From Roseovarius pelagicus (lineage in GTDB: Bacteria > Pseudomonadota > Alphaproteobacteria > Rhodobacterales > Rhodobacteraceae), in assembly GCF_025639885.1 (NCBI RefSeq), contig NZ_CP106738.1, positions 1,426,001 through 1,490,000 on the forward strand: 64,000 bases of DNA, given 5' to 3'. Both the position numbers and the translations under genes were made by a program. The first letter of the stretch is position 1. Every line of letters begins with the position of its first letter. Below the pieces are notes generated by a model that was not told the origin of the DNA, did not search any database, and worked only from the letters and a program-made list of their open reading frames with translations. Below, piece by piece: positions 54,849 to 63,263 of this stretch.

Positions 54849-56653
54849 CAGAATGTCCGTTCCTTGGGGGCGATTTTCTTCAGGCTGATCCCACCCTCTT
54901 TCTCGGTGGTCAGCGGATCCTCAACAATCGGGCGATAGCTCAGACCGACCTTGTTGCCCTCCACCCGTGCAATCGTATGCACACGCCATTTTTCGTCGTC
55001 GCGGGTGCTGAAATCCTCATGCGCATGTGCGCCGCGGCTCTCTTGGCGCGCCTCGGCACCGTGGATCGTGGCCAGCGCATTGGGCATCAGGTTGGTCAGT
55101 TCCAGCGATTCCATCAGATCGGTGTTCCAGACCAAGGAGCGATCCGTCACATGCAGATCATCCAGCTTGGCCGCAATCGCGGTCATCTTGTCCACGCCTT
55201 CCTTCAGTGTCTTGGAGGTGCGGAATACAGCCGCATCCGCCTGCATGGTTTTCTGCATCTCCAGCCGCAGATCGGCCGTCGGCGTTCCGCCATTTGCATT
55301 GCGTACACTGTCGAACCGGTCAAACGCCTTGTCCACCTGACCCTGATTGGTGCCCGGCACGGCGCTCTCGGCATCCACGACCTTGCCCGCGCGGATTGCC
55401 GCCGCACGACCAAAGACCACCAGATCAATCAGCGAATTCGATCCCAGCCGGTTCGCGCCATGCACCGACGCACAGCCCGCTTCGCCCACGGCCATCAGCC
55501 CCGGAACCACAGCCTTGGGGTCTTTCTTGGTCGGGTTCAGAACTTCACCCCAATAGTTGGTCGGAATGCCGCCCATGTTGTAGTGCACGGTCGGAATGAC
55601 CGGGATCGGCTCTTTGGTGACGTCCACACCTGCGAAAATCTTGGCGCTCTCGGAAATGCCGGGCAGCCGGAGGTTCAACGCCTCAGGCGGCAGGTGCGAC
55701 AGGTTCAGGTGAATGTGATCTCCAGCCTCGCCGACACCGCGTCCTTCGCGGATTTCCATCGTCATCGACCGGCTGACATAGTCGCGCGGCGCCAGATCCT
55801 TGTAGTTCGGCGCATAGCGTTCCATGAACCGCTCGCCCTCGGAATTGGTCAGATAGCCACCTTCACCACGCGCGCCCTCGGTGATCAGACACCCCGAGCC
55901 GTAAATACCCGTCGGGTGAAACTGCACGAACTCCATGTCCTGCAATGGCAACCCGGCCCGTGCCACCATCCCGCCGCCGTCACCGGTGCAGGTGTGGGCC
56001 GATGTGGCGCTGAAATACGCGCGGCCATAGCCACCCGTTGCCAGCACCACCATCTTGGCGTTGAACACATGCATCGTGCCATCGTCCAGCTTCCAGCAGA
56101 CAACGCCGGTACAGGCACCATCATCCGACATGATCAGATCAATGGCAAAATACTCGATGTAAAACTCGGCGTTGTTTTTCAGGCTTTGGCCATACAAGGT
56201 GTGCAGAATCGCATGCCCGGTCCGGTCCGCTGCCGCACAGGTGCGCTGTACGGCCGGACCTTCACCGAATTCGGTCGTGTGCCCACCAAAGGGGCGCTGG
56301 TAAATCTTGCCCTCTTCGGTGCGCGAAAACGGCACGCCGTAATGCTCCAATTCGTAAACCGCCTTGGGTGCCTCGCGGGCCAGATACTCCATCGCGTCCG
56401 TGTCACCCAGCCAGTCCGATCCCTTGACCGTGTCATACATATGCCACTGCCAATGATCCGGCCCCATGTTGCTGAGGCTCGCCGCAATCCCGCCCTGCGC
56501 CGCCACCGTGTGCGAACGTGTCGGAAACACCTTGGTCACGCAGGCGGTGCGCAACCCTTGTTCAGCCATGCCCAACGTGGCCCGCAAGCCCGCGCCACCG
56601 GCACCGACCACAACCACATCATATTCATGCGTTTCATATTCATAAGCAGCCAT
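54848..56653 (-). CDS. sdhA: Succinate dehydrogenase flavoprotein subunit
   Basis: The 601-residue catalytic subunit of complex II that oxidises succinate to fumarate. The FAD-binding [20 protein letters not shown], the covalent-flavin His in [12 protein letters not shown], the active-site Arg region GARGEGGYL, the HxTGRxxG-like HTCTGDGGG, and the C-terminal [12 protein letters not shown] are all present and complete. It follows sdhD by 12 bases. Confidence 0.98.
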   Translation of the reverse strand: MAAYEYETHEYDVVVVGAGGAGLRATLGMAEQGLRTACVTKVFPTRSHTVAAQGGIAASLSNMGPDHWQWHMYDTVKGSDWLGDTDAMEYLAREAPKAVYELEHYGVPFSRTEEGKIYQRPFGGHTTEFGEGPAVQRTCAAADRTGHAILHTLYGQSLKNNAEFYIEYFAIDLIMSDDGACTGVVCWKLDDGTMHVFNAKMVVLATGGYGRAYFSATSAHTCTGDGGGMVARAGLPLQDMEFVQFHPTGIYGSGCLITEGARGEGGYLTNSEGERFMERYAPNYKDLAPRDYVSRSMTMEIREGRGVGEAGDHIHLNLSHLPPEALNLRLPGISESAKIFAGVDVTKEPIPVIPTVHYNMGGIPTNYWGEVLNPTKKDPKAVVPGLMAVGEAGCASVHGANRLGSNSLIDLVVFGRAAAIRAGKVVDAESAVPGTNQGQVDKAFDRFDSVRNANGGTPTADLRLEMQKTMQADAAVFRTSKTLKEGVDKMTAIAAKLDDLHVTDRSLVWNTDLMESLELTNLMPNALATIHGAEARQESRGAHAHEDFSTRDDEKWRVHTIARVEGNKVGLSYRPIVEDPLTTEKEGGISLKKIAPKERTF

Positions 56654-56665
56654 CGGGTCAGATCC

Positions 56666-57037
56666 TTAAATCGCGATTTTGGCAAGGGCGAACAGCCCGG
56701 TGGCCGTCAGCCCATAACACAGCGCCGTCATACCGATGATCAGCGCCTTGCGCGTGGTGCCATGCGAATAGTCCTCCAGCATGGTCTGCGCTCCTTTGCG
56801 GAAATGCTGCAATCCCACAAACAGGATCAACCCGGTCAGGATCGCGACGGCGGGATGCGCAAAAGTGGCCAGAACATCCTGATGGCTGGCACCAAGCGTG
56901 CTGCCGAAGATATACAAAAACGTCGGCACGATCAGCGCCAGGCCAACACCGCTGACGGTCATATACCAGTGGTGCTCGGTCCCGGAATGGGCAGCGCCTT
57001 TGCCTTCGGCGCGCTTGCGGGCGGTCAGATAACGCAT
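56666..57037 (-). CDS. sdhD: Succinate dehydrogenase membrane anchor subunit
   Basis: A 123-residue membrane subunit with three helices. The haem/quinone-site features are at GTEHHWYMTVSGVGLALI (His in helix I) and the FRKGAQTMLEDYSHGTTRK region (conserved Asp-Tyr). It lies between sdhC (12 bases) and sdhA. Confidence 0.93.
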   Translation of the reverse strand: MRYLTARKRAEGKGAAHSGTEHHWYMTVSGVGLALIVPTFLYIFGSTLGASHQDVLATFAHPAVAILTGLILFVGLQHFRKGAQTMLEDYSHGTTRKALIIGMTALCYGLTATGLFALAKIAI

Positions 57038-57049
57038 GGCTTGCCTCCC

Positions 57050-57433
57050 TTAGATGATAATGATTGTCAGGATCGTCAGCACAACCGACCCGATAACGCA
57101 GATCCAGCCGAGCGTCTCAGCAGTCTTGATGTCCAGACCACGGCCCGCATCCCAGATCAGATGCCGCAACCCGGCCAGATAATGATACCAGACCGCCCAT
57201 AGTGACAGTGTCAGCACCAGATCCCCGAACCACGAAGTGATGAACGCATTCGCCGTCTCAAAGTACTGCGGCCCCGCAGCAGCGGCCAGCAACCACCAGA
57301 CGATCAGCAGCGCCGTCACGATCAGCGCGTTCCCGGTGATCCGCGTCAGGATCGACGAAATCGCGGTCAATTGCGGGCGGTAGATTGTCAGGTGCGGTGA
57401 CAGCGGGCGATCGCCCCGGTTCACATCGGCCAT
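57050..57433 (-). CDS. sdhC: Succinate dehydrogenase cytochrome b556 subunit
   Basis: A 127-residue membrane subunit with three helices. It has the diagnostic RPLSPHLTIYRPQLTAISSILTRITG and the haem-ligand His in YHYLAGLRHLIWD. The ATG at 57433 lies 8 bases after AAGGGG; the longer frame to 57460 is not needed. It is the first gene of the operon, and three GTGATCAC palindromes lie 155-215 bases upstream. Confidence 0.95.
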   Translation of the reverse strand: MADVNRGDRPLSPHLTIYRPQLTAISSILTRITGNALIVTALLIVWWLLAAAAGPQYFETANAFITSWFGDLVLTLSLWAVWYHYLAGLRHLIWDAGRGLDIKTAETLGWICVIGSVVLTILTIIII

Positions 57434-57587
57434 ATTACATGTCCCCTTAGTTTGGCGCATGACCCGGCCCCCGCAGGAGCGATGCCATGACTGGCTAGCC
57501 TTTTGTGACGTGTTTTAGCGCGACTGTCACCGGTGCACAGCCCCAAATGCCATTCAGACCAAGGTTTTTGCTACATAACCGCTCTTT

Positions 57588-57650
57588 GTGATCACATGAA
57601 TTTCGCCGTGATCACAAATTCGATTCTCGCCACGTTTTCGTGATCACGAA
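57588..57650. promoter_or_regulatory. Three GTGATCAC palindromes before sdhC
   Basis: Perfect 8-bp palindromes GTGATCAC occur at 57588, 57608 and 57640. The third extends to a 14-bp palindrome, TTCGTGATCACGAA (57637-57650). The starts are 20 and 32 bases apart, close to two and three helical turns, so bound proteins would face the same side. They lie between the lysR stop and the sdhC start. Confidence 0.65.
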
Positions 57651-57705
57651 TCACGCAACCAGTCGGCAGCATCAGCCAGATGCGCCGAAAGCAGACCGGC
57701 CACGC

Positions 57706-58581
57706 CTATTTGGCGGTTCCCTGCGCGCACATCCACTGCCGCACCGCCTCGACCGCCGGATCGCGCCGTGGGTTGCGCTCTGCCAGCAGATAGAAATCCT
57801 GCGCGCCCACCATCGTCTCGGACATGACCTGAACCAGATGCCCCGCCTCCAGATCACGGGCAACCAGAAACCGCGGAACCAGCGCGACCCCCTGCCCGGA
57901 AAGCGCTGCATCAATTGCCAATGCCGTCTGATTCAGACGCAGATCGCGTCCGTCATGCCCTCGAATATTCAGCATCTTCTCGAAGTCTGACCAGAACCCA
58001 TGCGCGTCATGCAGTTTCGGCAATCGTGTCAACACGGCAGGATCAAGCGGCAGGTCATCTCCCGCCACCAATCCCGGCGCGGCCACTGCGATGATCTCCT
58101 GCTCAAAAAGACGCACCGCCTCCAGCGCCGCGCCAAAGGGTGGCTTAGCCTGCCGCACAGCCAGATCAATGCCATCACCATGAAAACTGGATACATTCTC
58201 CGTTGCCAGAATCCGCAGGTCGATCTCGGGATGCGCCTCGGACAAGCTAGGCAAATTCGGAATCAGCCATTTCGCGGCAAAGGTCGGCGTGACACTGATC
58301 AACACTTTTCCCGGCTCCGGGCGCACAGTGTTCGTCGCATCCCGCAAATCGCCAAATGCGGCAGCAACCTGCGCGTGATAACTACGCCCCACTGCGGTAA
58401 AGGCCAGCCCCTTCGGCAATCGTTCGAACAGTGGCATACCCAGATGCGCTTCCAATCGCCGGACATGCTGCGCCACCGCTCCTTGCGTGACACCCAACTC
58501 ATCTGCCGCCGCGCGAAAGTTCAGATGCCGCCCCGCCGCGTCAAAGGCATGCAACGCGTTCAAAGGAGGAAGATGAGCCAT
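57706..58581 (-). CDS. LysR-family transcriptional regulator (GcvA-like)
   Basis: A 291-residue regulator. The N-terminal helix-turn-helix is LPPLNALHAFDAAGRHLNFRAAADELGVTQGAVAQHVRRLE, seen from residue 4, in the GcvA/AmpR subgroup style. The effector domain follows (VLISVTPTFAAKWLIPNLPSL, DIDLAVRQAKPPFG-like, with GIDLAVRQ). The target is unknown; it lies upstream of sdhC on the same strand and diverges from a small membrane protein gene. Confidence 0.92.
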   Translation of the reverse strand: MAHLPPLNALHAFDAAGRHLNFRAAADELGVTQGAVAQHVRRLEAHLGMPLFERLPKGLAFTAVGRSYHAQVAAAFGDLRDATNTVRPEPGKVLISVTPTFAAKWLIPNLPSLSEAHPEIDLRILATENVSSFHGDGIDLAVRQAKPPFGAALEAVRLFEQEIIAVAAPGLVAGDDLPLDPAVLTRLPKLHDAHGFWSDFEKMLNIRGHDGRDLRLNQTALAIDAALSGQGVALVPRFLVARDLEAGHLVQVMSETMVGAQDFYLLAERNPRRDPAVEAVRQWMCAQGTAK

Positions 58582-58693
58582 TTGCCGATAGTTATCCTAC
58601 AGTCTGATCGCGCCCTTTCTAGCGCGAAATCCCCCCTGACCCCAAGTACAAATACCCAAACGCAACCTGAAACACCGATATCGGAGCAGTCCT

Positions 58694-58972
58694 ATGACGA
58701 CGCACACACTCTCATGCCCCCCCGTCGATACGACCCCTGCCGTCGCCCCGGCGCGGGACCGCCTGACCTTTGCCATCAAATGGGCCGCCTCCATGATCCA
58801 GATCTTCGGCTACACCGCCACTGCATTTGGCTGGACACCGCTGAACCTCTATCTTTTTCTCGTTGGGGTCTTGGGATGGTTCATTGTTGGCGTGCTCTGG
58901 AACGACCGCGCGATCATGCTGATCCACGTCGTCGCACTCGGCGCAATGCTCGCCGGGATGAGCGCGGGTTGA
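58694..58972 (+). CDS. Small membrane protein (DUF6552-like)
   Basis: A 92-residue protein with a hydrophilic start and three hydrophobic segments (about 28-45, 48-66 and 73-90). The stretch RDRLTFAIKWAASMIQIFGYTATAFGWTP and the WNDRAIMLIHVVALGAM end are well conserved in Rhodobacteraceae, as far as I recall. Function is unknown. It diverges from the lysR gene. Confidence 0.72.
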   Translation: MTTHTLSCPPVDTTPAVAPARDRLTFAIKWAASMIQIFGYTATAFGWTPLNLYLFLVGVLGWFIVGVLWNDRAIMLIHVVALGAMLAGMSAG

Positions 58973-58998
58973 CCCTGACCCTGCATTTTACACCTTTG

Positions 58999-59022
58999 CA
59001 TAAATGCTCTCGCCGGAGGCGG
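58999..59022 (+). repeat. Short interspersed motif, copy 3
   Basis: ATAAATGCTCTCGCCGGAGGCG follows the DUF6552-like gene. It shares TCTCGCCGRAGGCG with the copy at 39793-39814. Confidence 0.45.
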
Positions 59023-59148
59023 CACATCCCCGCCTCCACACTCCGCCTATGTGACGCGGACCGCTGCCCTCCGCACCCGCCCGATGCCATCGGCCCGCAG
59101 GGCCGGGGGCAGAGATATCCAGCGTGCGCGCCAGCGCACTCAATGATC

Positions 59149-60180
59149 TCAGAGCGGCACCAACGCCCAGTAATCCAAATCCAGCAGCACATCCGGCAGA
59201 TACTTGCCATCGTCGCCCTTCAACGCAAAGGGATCGCCCCCCTTTGTTGCCACCAGCCGCAGACGCAGCGCGCCGACACCCGGCGCGGATGTCTCCGCTC
59301 GGTCCAGCACTTCGCTCCATGCTCGGACGGTATCGCCCGCATAGCACGGGTTGGCATGTGCCCCGCCATTCAGTCCGACAACCATCTGCGCATTGGCCAG
59401 ACCATTGAAACTTAGCGCGCGGGCCATTGATATGACATGCCCGCCATAGATCAGCCGCCGCCCATCCGGGCGCGCGCCGGAATCGAAATGCACCTTGGCC
59501 GTGTTCTGCCACAGCCGGGTGGCCAGCATATGTTCGGCTTCCTCGATCGTAACACCGTCCACATGGTCAATCGTTTCGCCAACGGCGTAATCGCCCCAGC
59601 GATGCGGCTCGCCCGCCAGCCCAAAGTCATAATTGGTAAAATCTAGTCCCTCGGGCACCACCAGTTGATCCGCTTTCAGTACCGACGCCAGTTCGGGGAT
59701 CACCACCTCCGGCGCATCGCTGCCCGGTTCACGTTTGCGCACCATCACCCAGCGCACATAATCCAGTACTGTCTCGCCGCGCTGATTATGCCCCTTGGTC
59801 CGCACCCAGACGACACCGGATTTGCCGTTCGAATTCTGCTTCAGCCCGATCACGTCAGAGGTCGAACTGATGGTATCACCGGGATAGACCGGGCGCAGCC
59901 AGCGGCCCTCGGCATAGCCCAGATTGGCCAACGCATTCAGCGATACATCCGGCACTGTTTTGCCAAACACGACGTGGAACGCCGCCATGTCATCCAGCGG
60001 CGCGGCAGGCAGGCCGCACTCGCGCGCAAATTCATCCGATGAGTACAGCGCATGGCGCGCCGGATAGAGCGCATGATAGAGCGCGCGTTCCCCCCCCGAC
60101 ACTGTGCGCGGCACCGCGTGGCGGATGGTTTCGCCAACGCTGTAATCCTCGAAAAATCGGCCCGGATTGGTCTTGGCCAT
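59149..60180 (-). CDS. mch: Mesaconyl-CoA hydratase (beta-methylmalyl-CoA dehydratase)
   Basis: Double MaoC/hotdog enzyme of 343 residues that hydrates mesaconyl-C1-CoA to beta-methylmalyl-CoA in the ethylmalonyl-CoA pathway for acetyl-CoA assimilation. It starts NPGRFFEDYSVGETIRHAVPRTV; the second half repeats the fold with RWGDYAVGETIDHVDGVTIEEAEH and the hydratase site KVHFDS / YGGHVISMARAL. The start at 60180 follows the DUF1737 gene by 2 bases. A mcl2-nnrU-mch order like this is known in Rhodobacter. Confidence 0.9.
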   Translation of the reverse strand: MAKTNPGRFFEDYSVGETIRHAVPRTVSGGERALYHALYPARHALYSSDEFARECGLPAAPLDDMAAFHVVFGKTVPDVSLNALANLGYAEGRWLRPVYPGDTISSTSDVIGLKQNSNGKSGVVWVRTKGHNQRGETVLDYVRWVMVRKREPGSDAPEVVIPELASVLKADQLVVPEGLDFTNYDFGLAGEPHRWGDYAVGETIDHVDGVTIEEAEHMLATRLWQNTAKVHFDSGARPDGRRLIYGGHVISMARALSFNGLANAQMVVGLNGGAHANPCYAGDTVRAWSEVLDRAETSAPGVGALRLRLVATKGGDPFALKGDDGKYLPDVLLDLDYWALVPL

Positions 60181-60182
60181 GC

Positions 60183-60386
60183 TCACTGTTCCCCCAGCTT
60201 GGTCTCGGGGGTGTAGTCCCCCGGCGCATCCTTGGTCACGGCCTGCCCGCACCGCATCACACCATTGGCGTGGTCCCAGGCATAGGTCGGGCTGCCATGC
60301 AGTGCCCACCCCTTGTTCAGCGCCAGCGTGACCTTGTGACAGAATGCCGACGTGTCATCGGCGGTAAGCAAACGATAAAGCTTCAT
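60183..60386 (-). CDS. DUF1737 protein
   Basis: A 67-residue soluble protein starting MKLYRLLTADDTSAFCHKVTLALNKGW, a DUF1737 pattern with a following aromatic strand (LHGSPTYAWD). There is no known function. It lies between nnrU (7 bases) and mch (2 bases), so it is co-expressed with ethylmalonyl-CoA pathway enzymes. Confidence 0.82.
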   Translation of the reverse strand: MKLYRLLTADDTSAFCHKVTLALNKGWALHGSPTYAWDHANGVMRCGQAVTKDAPGDYTPETKLGEQ

Positions 60387-60393
60387 CAGACCC

Positions 60394-60945
60394 TCATCCA
60401 AATGTCGGATAGCCCAGCGCATAATGCACACCGGCGATCCCTGCGTAGACGATCAAAGTCGCAATGACCGTCGTGATTTCCTTGCGCCGTGGTGCGGGCG
60501 GCGGCGGGGTCCAGTCGCGCTCGGACCGGTTGATGACGATGACCTCGATCACCGCCCACGCCATCAATCCGCCAAACAGGACGAACGATGGCACATCGCC
60601 ATTGACCAACAGATGCGCCAACGCCCACACCTTGACCGCGGTTAACATCGGATGACGCATGCGCCGCGCCAATGCGGTTTTCGCCCCCGACACCGCGAAC
60701 AGGTAGATCGACAGCAACATCAGCAGGTTGTTGATGCCCACCATCGCCGGGCTGCGCCCCCAATAGACCGCACCATCGGCCATCCGGTAACCCAGCACCA
60801 TCAGCACCACACCTGCGAGGATTGTCAGCGCAATCGGCCCGCGCCCCTTGGCCCCCATGGCCGCGCGCCGTGCAGGCGCCATGCGTTTGAACAGATGCGC
60901 ACCGATCCACAGCGCCAACCCGACAATCAACAGGATCATACCCAT
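60394..60945 (-). CDS. nnrU: NnrU-family membrane protein
   Basis: A 183-residue protein with about six helices, NnrU type: LIVGLALWIGAHLFKRMAP, the RMRHPMLTAVKVWALAHLLVNGD loop with conserved His, and IEVIVINRSERDWTPP. In denitrifiers nnrU lies near nitric oxide genes; none are here. The ATG at 60945 overlaps the mcl2 stop by one base; a GTG directly before it is also possible. Confidence 0.88.
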   Translation of the reverse strand: MGMILLIVGLALWIGAHLFKRMAPARRAAMGAKGRGPIALTILAGVVLMVLGYRMADGAVYWGRSPAMVGINNLLMLLSIYLFAVSGAKTALARRMRHPMLTAVKVWALAHLLVNGDVPSFVLFGGLMAWAVIEVIVINRSERDWTPPPPAPRRKEITTVIATLIVYAGIAGVHYALGYPTFG

Positions 60946-61805
60946 CACACCACCGCCATTTCAGTAACCGCATCCGCACGTGCCAACAGCCGCTTGGCTG
61001 CCACCACATGCAGGTTCTCTACGATCATGCCATCAACCACCGCGACCCCCTGCCCCGAGGCTTCGCTTGCCACGAACGCCTCGATTTGCCGTCGCGCCAG
61101 ATCGATCTCTGAACTGGTCGGTGCGAAGGCGATGTTCGCGCCCTCGATCTGGGCGGGGTGGATCAAGGTCTTGCCGTCAAATCCCAGATCGCGGCCCTGC
61201 TCGCATTCCGCGCGCAACCCTTCGCCATCGCGAAACCGGTTGTAAACCCCGTCAATCGCCACGATCCGCGCCGCGCGCGCCGCCATAACGATCATCTGCA
61301 ACGCGGTCATCAGCGGCAGGCGGTCGGCACGGGTGCGGCTACCCAGATCCTTGGTCAGGTCGTTGGTGCCTGTGACCAGTCCCGTCACCCGGCCGTGCGC
61401 CGCAATATCGCGCGCGTTGAACACACTGACGGGGGTTTCCATCATCGTCCAGATCGGCATGTCGGCAGGCAGCAGATCGGCCAGATTGTCCACGTCCGAG
61501 CGGGTATTGACCTTGGGCAGCAGGATCGCATCCGCGCCCGCATCGCCCAGCACGCGCACATCTTCCAGCCCCCATGCGGTTGTCAGCGCATTGATGCGCA
61601 CGATCTTGGCTCGCTTGCCATACCCGCCTTCCTTCAACGCGGCCGCCAGCGTCTGACGCGCCTCGGCCTTGGCATCGGGGGCGACGGCATCTTCCAGATC
61701 AAAAATGATCGCATCGGTGGGCAGGCTGCGCGCCTTGTCCAGCGCGCGGTCCTTGGAACCGGGGATATATAGAACTGATCGGTACGGGTGGCTGGCAGCG
61801 TCCAT
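60945..61805 (-). CDS. mcl2: CoA ester lyase family protein, probable (3S)-malyl-CoA thioesterase
   Basis: A 286-residue HpcH/HpaI-CitE family protein. It has YRSVLYIPGSKDRALDKARSLPTDAIIFDLEDAVAPDAK (from residue 7), the metal-binding Glu/Asp residues, ILLPKVNTRSD, MMETPVSVFNARD and GKTLIHPAQIE. Mcl1 lyases are about 318 residues, while Mcl2 malyl-CoA thioesterases are about 285, which fits this protein. With Mch it would act in the ethylmalonyl-CoA pathway to give malate. A GGAGAGG site precedes the start at 61805. It is the first gene of the mcl2-nnrU-DUF1737-mch operon. Confidence 0.85.
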   Translation of the reverse strand: MDAASHPYRSVLYIPGSKDRALDKARSLPTDAIIFDLEDAVAPDAKAEARQTLAAALKEGGYGKRAKIVRINALTTAWGLEDVRVLGDAGADAILLPKVNTRSDVDNLADLLPADMPIWTMMETPVSVFNARDIAAHGRVTGLVTGTNDLTKDLGSRTRADRLPLMTALQMIVMAARAARIVAIDGVYNRFRDGEGLRAECEQGRDLGFDGKTLIHPAQIEGANIAFAPTSSEIDLARRQIEAFVASEASGQGVAVVDGMIVENLHVVAAKRLLARADAVTEMAVV

Positions 61806-62013
61806 GGACCTCTCCTGCATTGAGTGCGGGCAATATTCTTGCGCATTCAATGCCATTTTTGATGTGATTTGTTCAAGCCCTTATGTGCCGCAGCGCAGCA
61901 TTACGCACGACACGCCCCCCCGCGTACGGGTTGTTAACCGTGTTTAGATACACTGTTGCCCATGCTGATCGGCACACATGGACAGGGAGCCTGCAACAAA
62001 AAAGGGTAGACCC

Positions 62014-62322
62014 ATGATAAACCGAATGATCGGCGGCACCGCACTCGCCGCATGTCTCACAGGCAGTTTTCCGGCACTGGCCGCACCCAACTGCGCGCCG
62101 CGTGACATCGTCGTGTCGCGCCTCGCCGACACCTATGGCGAAACACGGCACTCCATCGGTCTGGGCGCCAATAACGCCGTGGTCGAGGTTTTCGCCTCCG
62201 ACGCCTCGGGCAGTTGGACAATCACTGTCACGTCGCCGACCGGCGTGACCTGCCTTGTCGCCAGCGGCATGGCGTTCGAAACGCTGGCCGAAGCGTTGCC
62301 AGCACAGGGGAGCGATGCGTGA
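62014..62322 (+). CDS. Small exported protein
   Basis: A 102-residue protein with a signal peptide (about 1-24, cut after ALA) and a compact mature domain: NCAPRDIVVSRLADTYGETRHSIGLG, NNAVVEVFASDASGSWTITVTSPTGVTCLVASG. Two cysteines could pair. Similar proteins occur in Rhodobacteraceae with no assigned role. The start at 62014 is preferred because it gives a clean signal peptide. Confidence 0.75.
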   Translation: MINRMIGGTALAACLTGSFPALAAPNCAPRDIVVSRLADTYGETRHSIGLGANNAVVEVFASDASGSWTITVTSPTGVTCLVASGMAFETLAEALPAQGSDA

Positions 62323-62345
62323 CCACCTCTTGCCCCAGCCTCAGG

Positions 62346-63122
62346 TCAAACCAGCGCATCCCAGATCAGCTTGGCCCCCGTCGCCGTCAACAACACATAG
62401 GTTAACGCAAAGAATGCGCGCTCCGGGACAGCCCGGTGCGCGATCACGCCCAGCCACGCACCCAACAGGGCAAAGGGTGCTAGTACGATGTCGATCAGTA
62501 ATGTCTGCGTGGTGAATATCCCCAGAAACCCATAGGGCACGGCCTTGGCGATGTTCACCATCCAGAACAGCAGCACCGTGGTCGCTTGGTATTCAGTCTT
62601 GGTCAGCCCGCGCGACAGCAGATAAATCGCGGCAGGTGGTCCGCCCGCGTGGCTGACAAAGCTGGTGAACCCGGCCACCAGCCCGGCAACCGCCCCGCCC
62701 CATGCAGGGATTTCCCCGCGCACGCGGCGCGCGGTGCCCAGTCGCCCCCATAGCTGCCAGCCCACGAACAGCAGACAAATCGCCCCGATCAGCAATCGCA
62801 GCGCATCTGCGTCCGCCACCTGATACAACGCAGCCCCCAGTGCGACCCCCGGCATCCCGCCCAGCACCAACAGCCGCGCATCCGGCCAGCTCCATTGCCG
62901 CCAATAGGGGCGTAGCGTCGCCAAATCGATCAGCATCAATACTGGCAGCATGATTCCCAGCGCCTGTCCCGGCGTCAGCGCGATCGCCAGCATACTTGCC
63001 CCGGCAAAGGCCGCACCCGATCCGAAGCCCCCTTTTGAGATTCCGGCAAAAATCGCCGCCAATGCCGCGAGCAGCCAGACACCCGGCGTCAACCCGAGCA
63101 GAGTGTTGATCTCAAGGGCCAT
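62346..63122 (-). CDS. TauE/SafE-family sulfite or organic-anion exporter
   Basis: A 258-residue membrane protein with about eight helices in two repeats, TauE/SafE/YfcA type. It has GISKGGFGSGAAFAGASMLAIALTP near the N-terminus and GFTSFVSHAGGPPAAIYLLSRGL in the second half, both diagnostic. The substrate is often sulfite or a sulfonate product, but this is not certain. It is convergent with the small exported protein gene. Confidence 0.92.
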   Translation of the reverse strand: MALEINTLLGLTPGVWLLAALAAIFAGISKGGFGSGAAFAGASMLAIALTPGQALGIMLPVLMLIDLATLRPYWRQWSWPDARLLVLGGMPGVALGAALYQVADADALRLLIGAICLLFVGWQLWGRLGTARRVRGEIPAWGGAVAGLVAGFTSFVSHAGGPPAAIYLLSRGLTKTEYQATTVLLFWMVNIAKAVPYGFLGIFTTQTLLIDIVLAPFALLGAWLGVIAHRAVPERAFFALTYVLLTATGAKLIWDALV

Positions 63123-63263
63123 CGTGGGGTGATTCCTATCTGCTCAGCTAAAAAATTTCACGTCTGGATGAATCGCCGGGAACCGACAGGGCGCATCCAC
63201 GTTGATGTATCACACGGCGGCTCACGCCGTAAGCAGACAAAAATAGTGATTAAGGAGATGAAA

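Noticed and set aside
54977..57202. Very long open frame (741 codons) on the plus strand
   Set aside because: It lies fully antisense to sdhA, sdhD and sdhC, which have clear motifs. Its composition (Arg/His-rich, no domains) is that of a GC-rich antisense frame.
58000..59415. Plus-strand open frame (471 codons)
   Set aside because: Antisense to the lysR and mch genes and overlapping the DUF6552-like gene in another frame; not protein-like.
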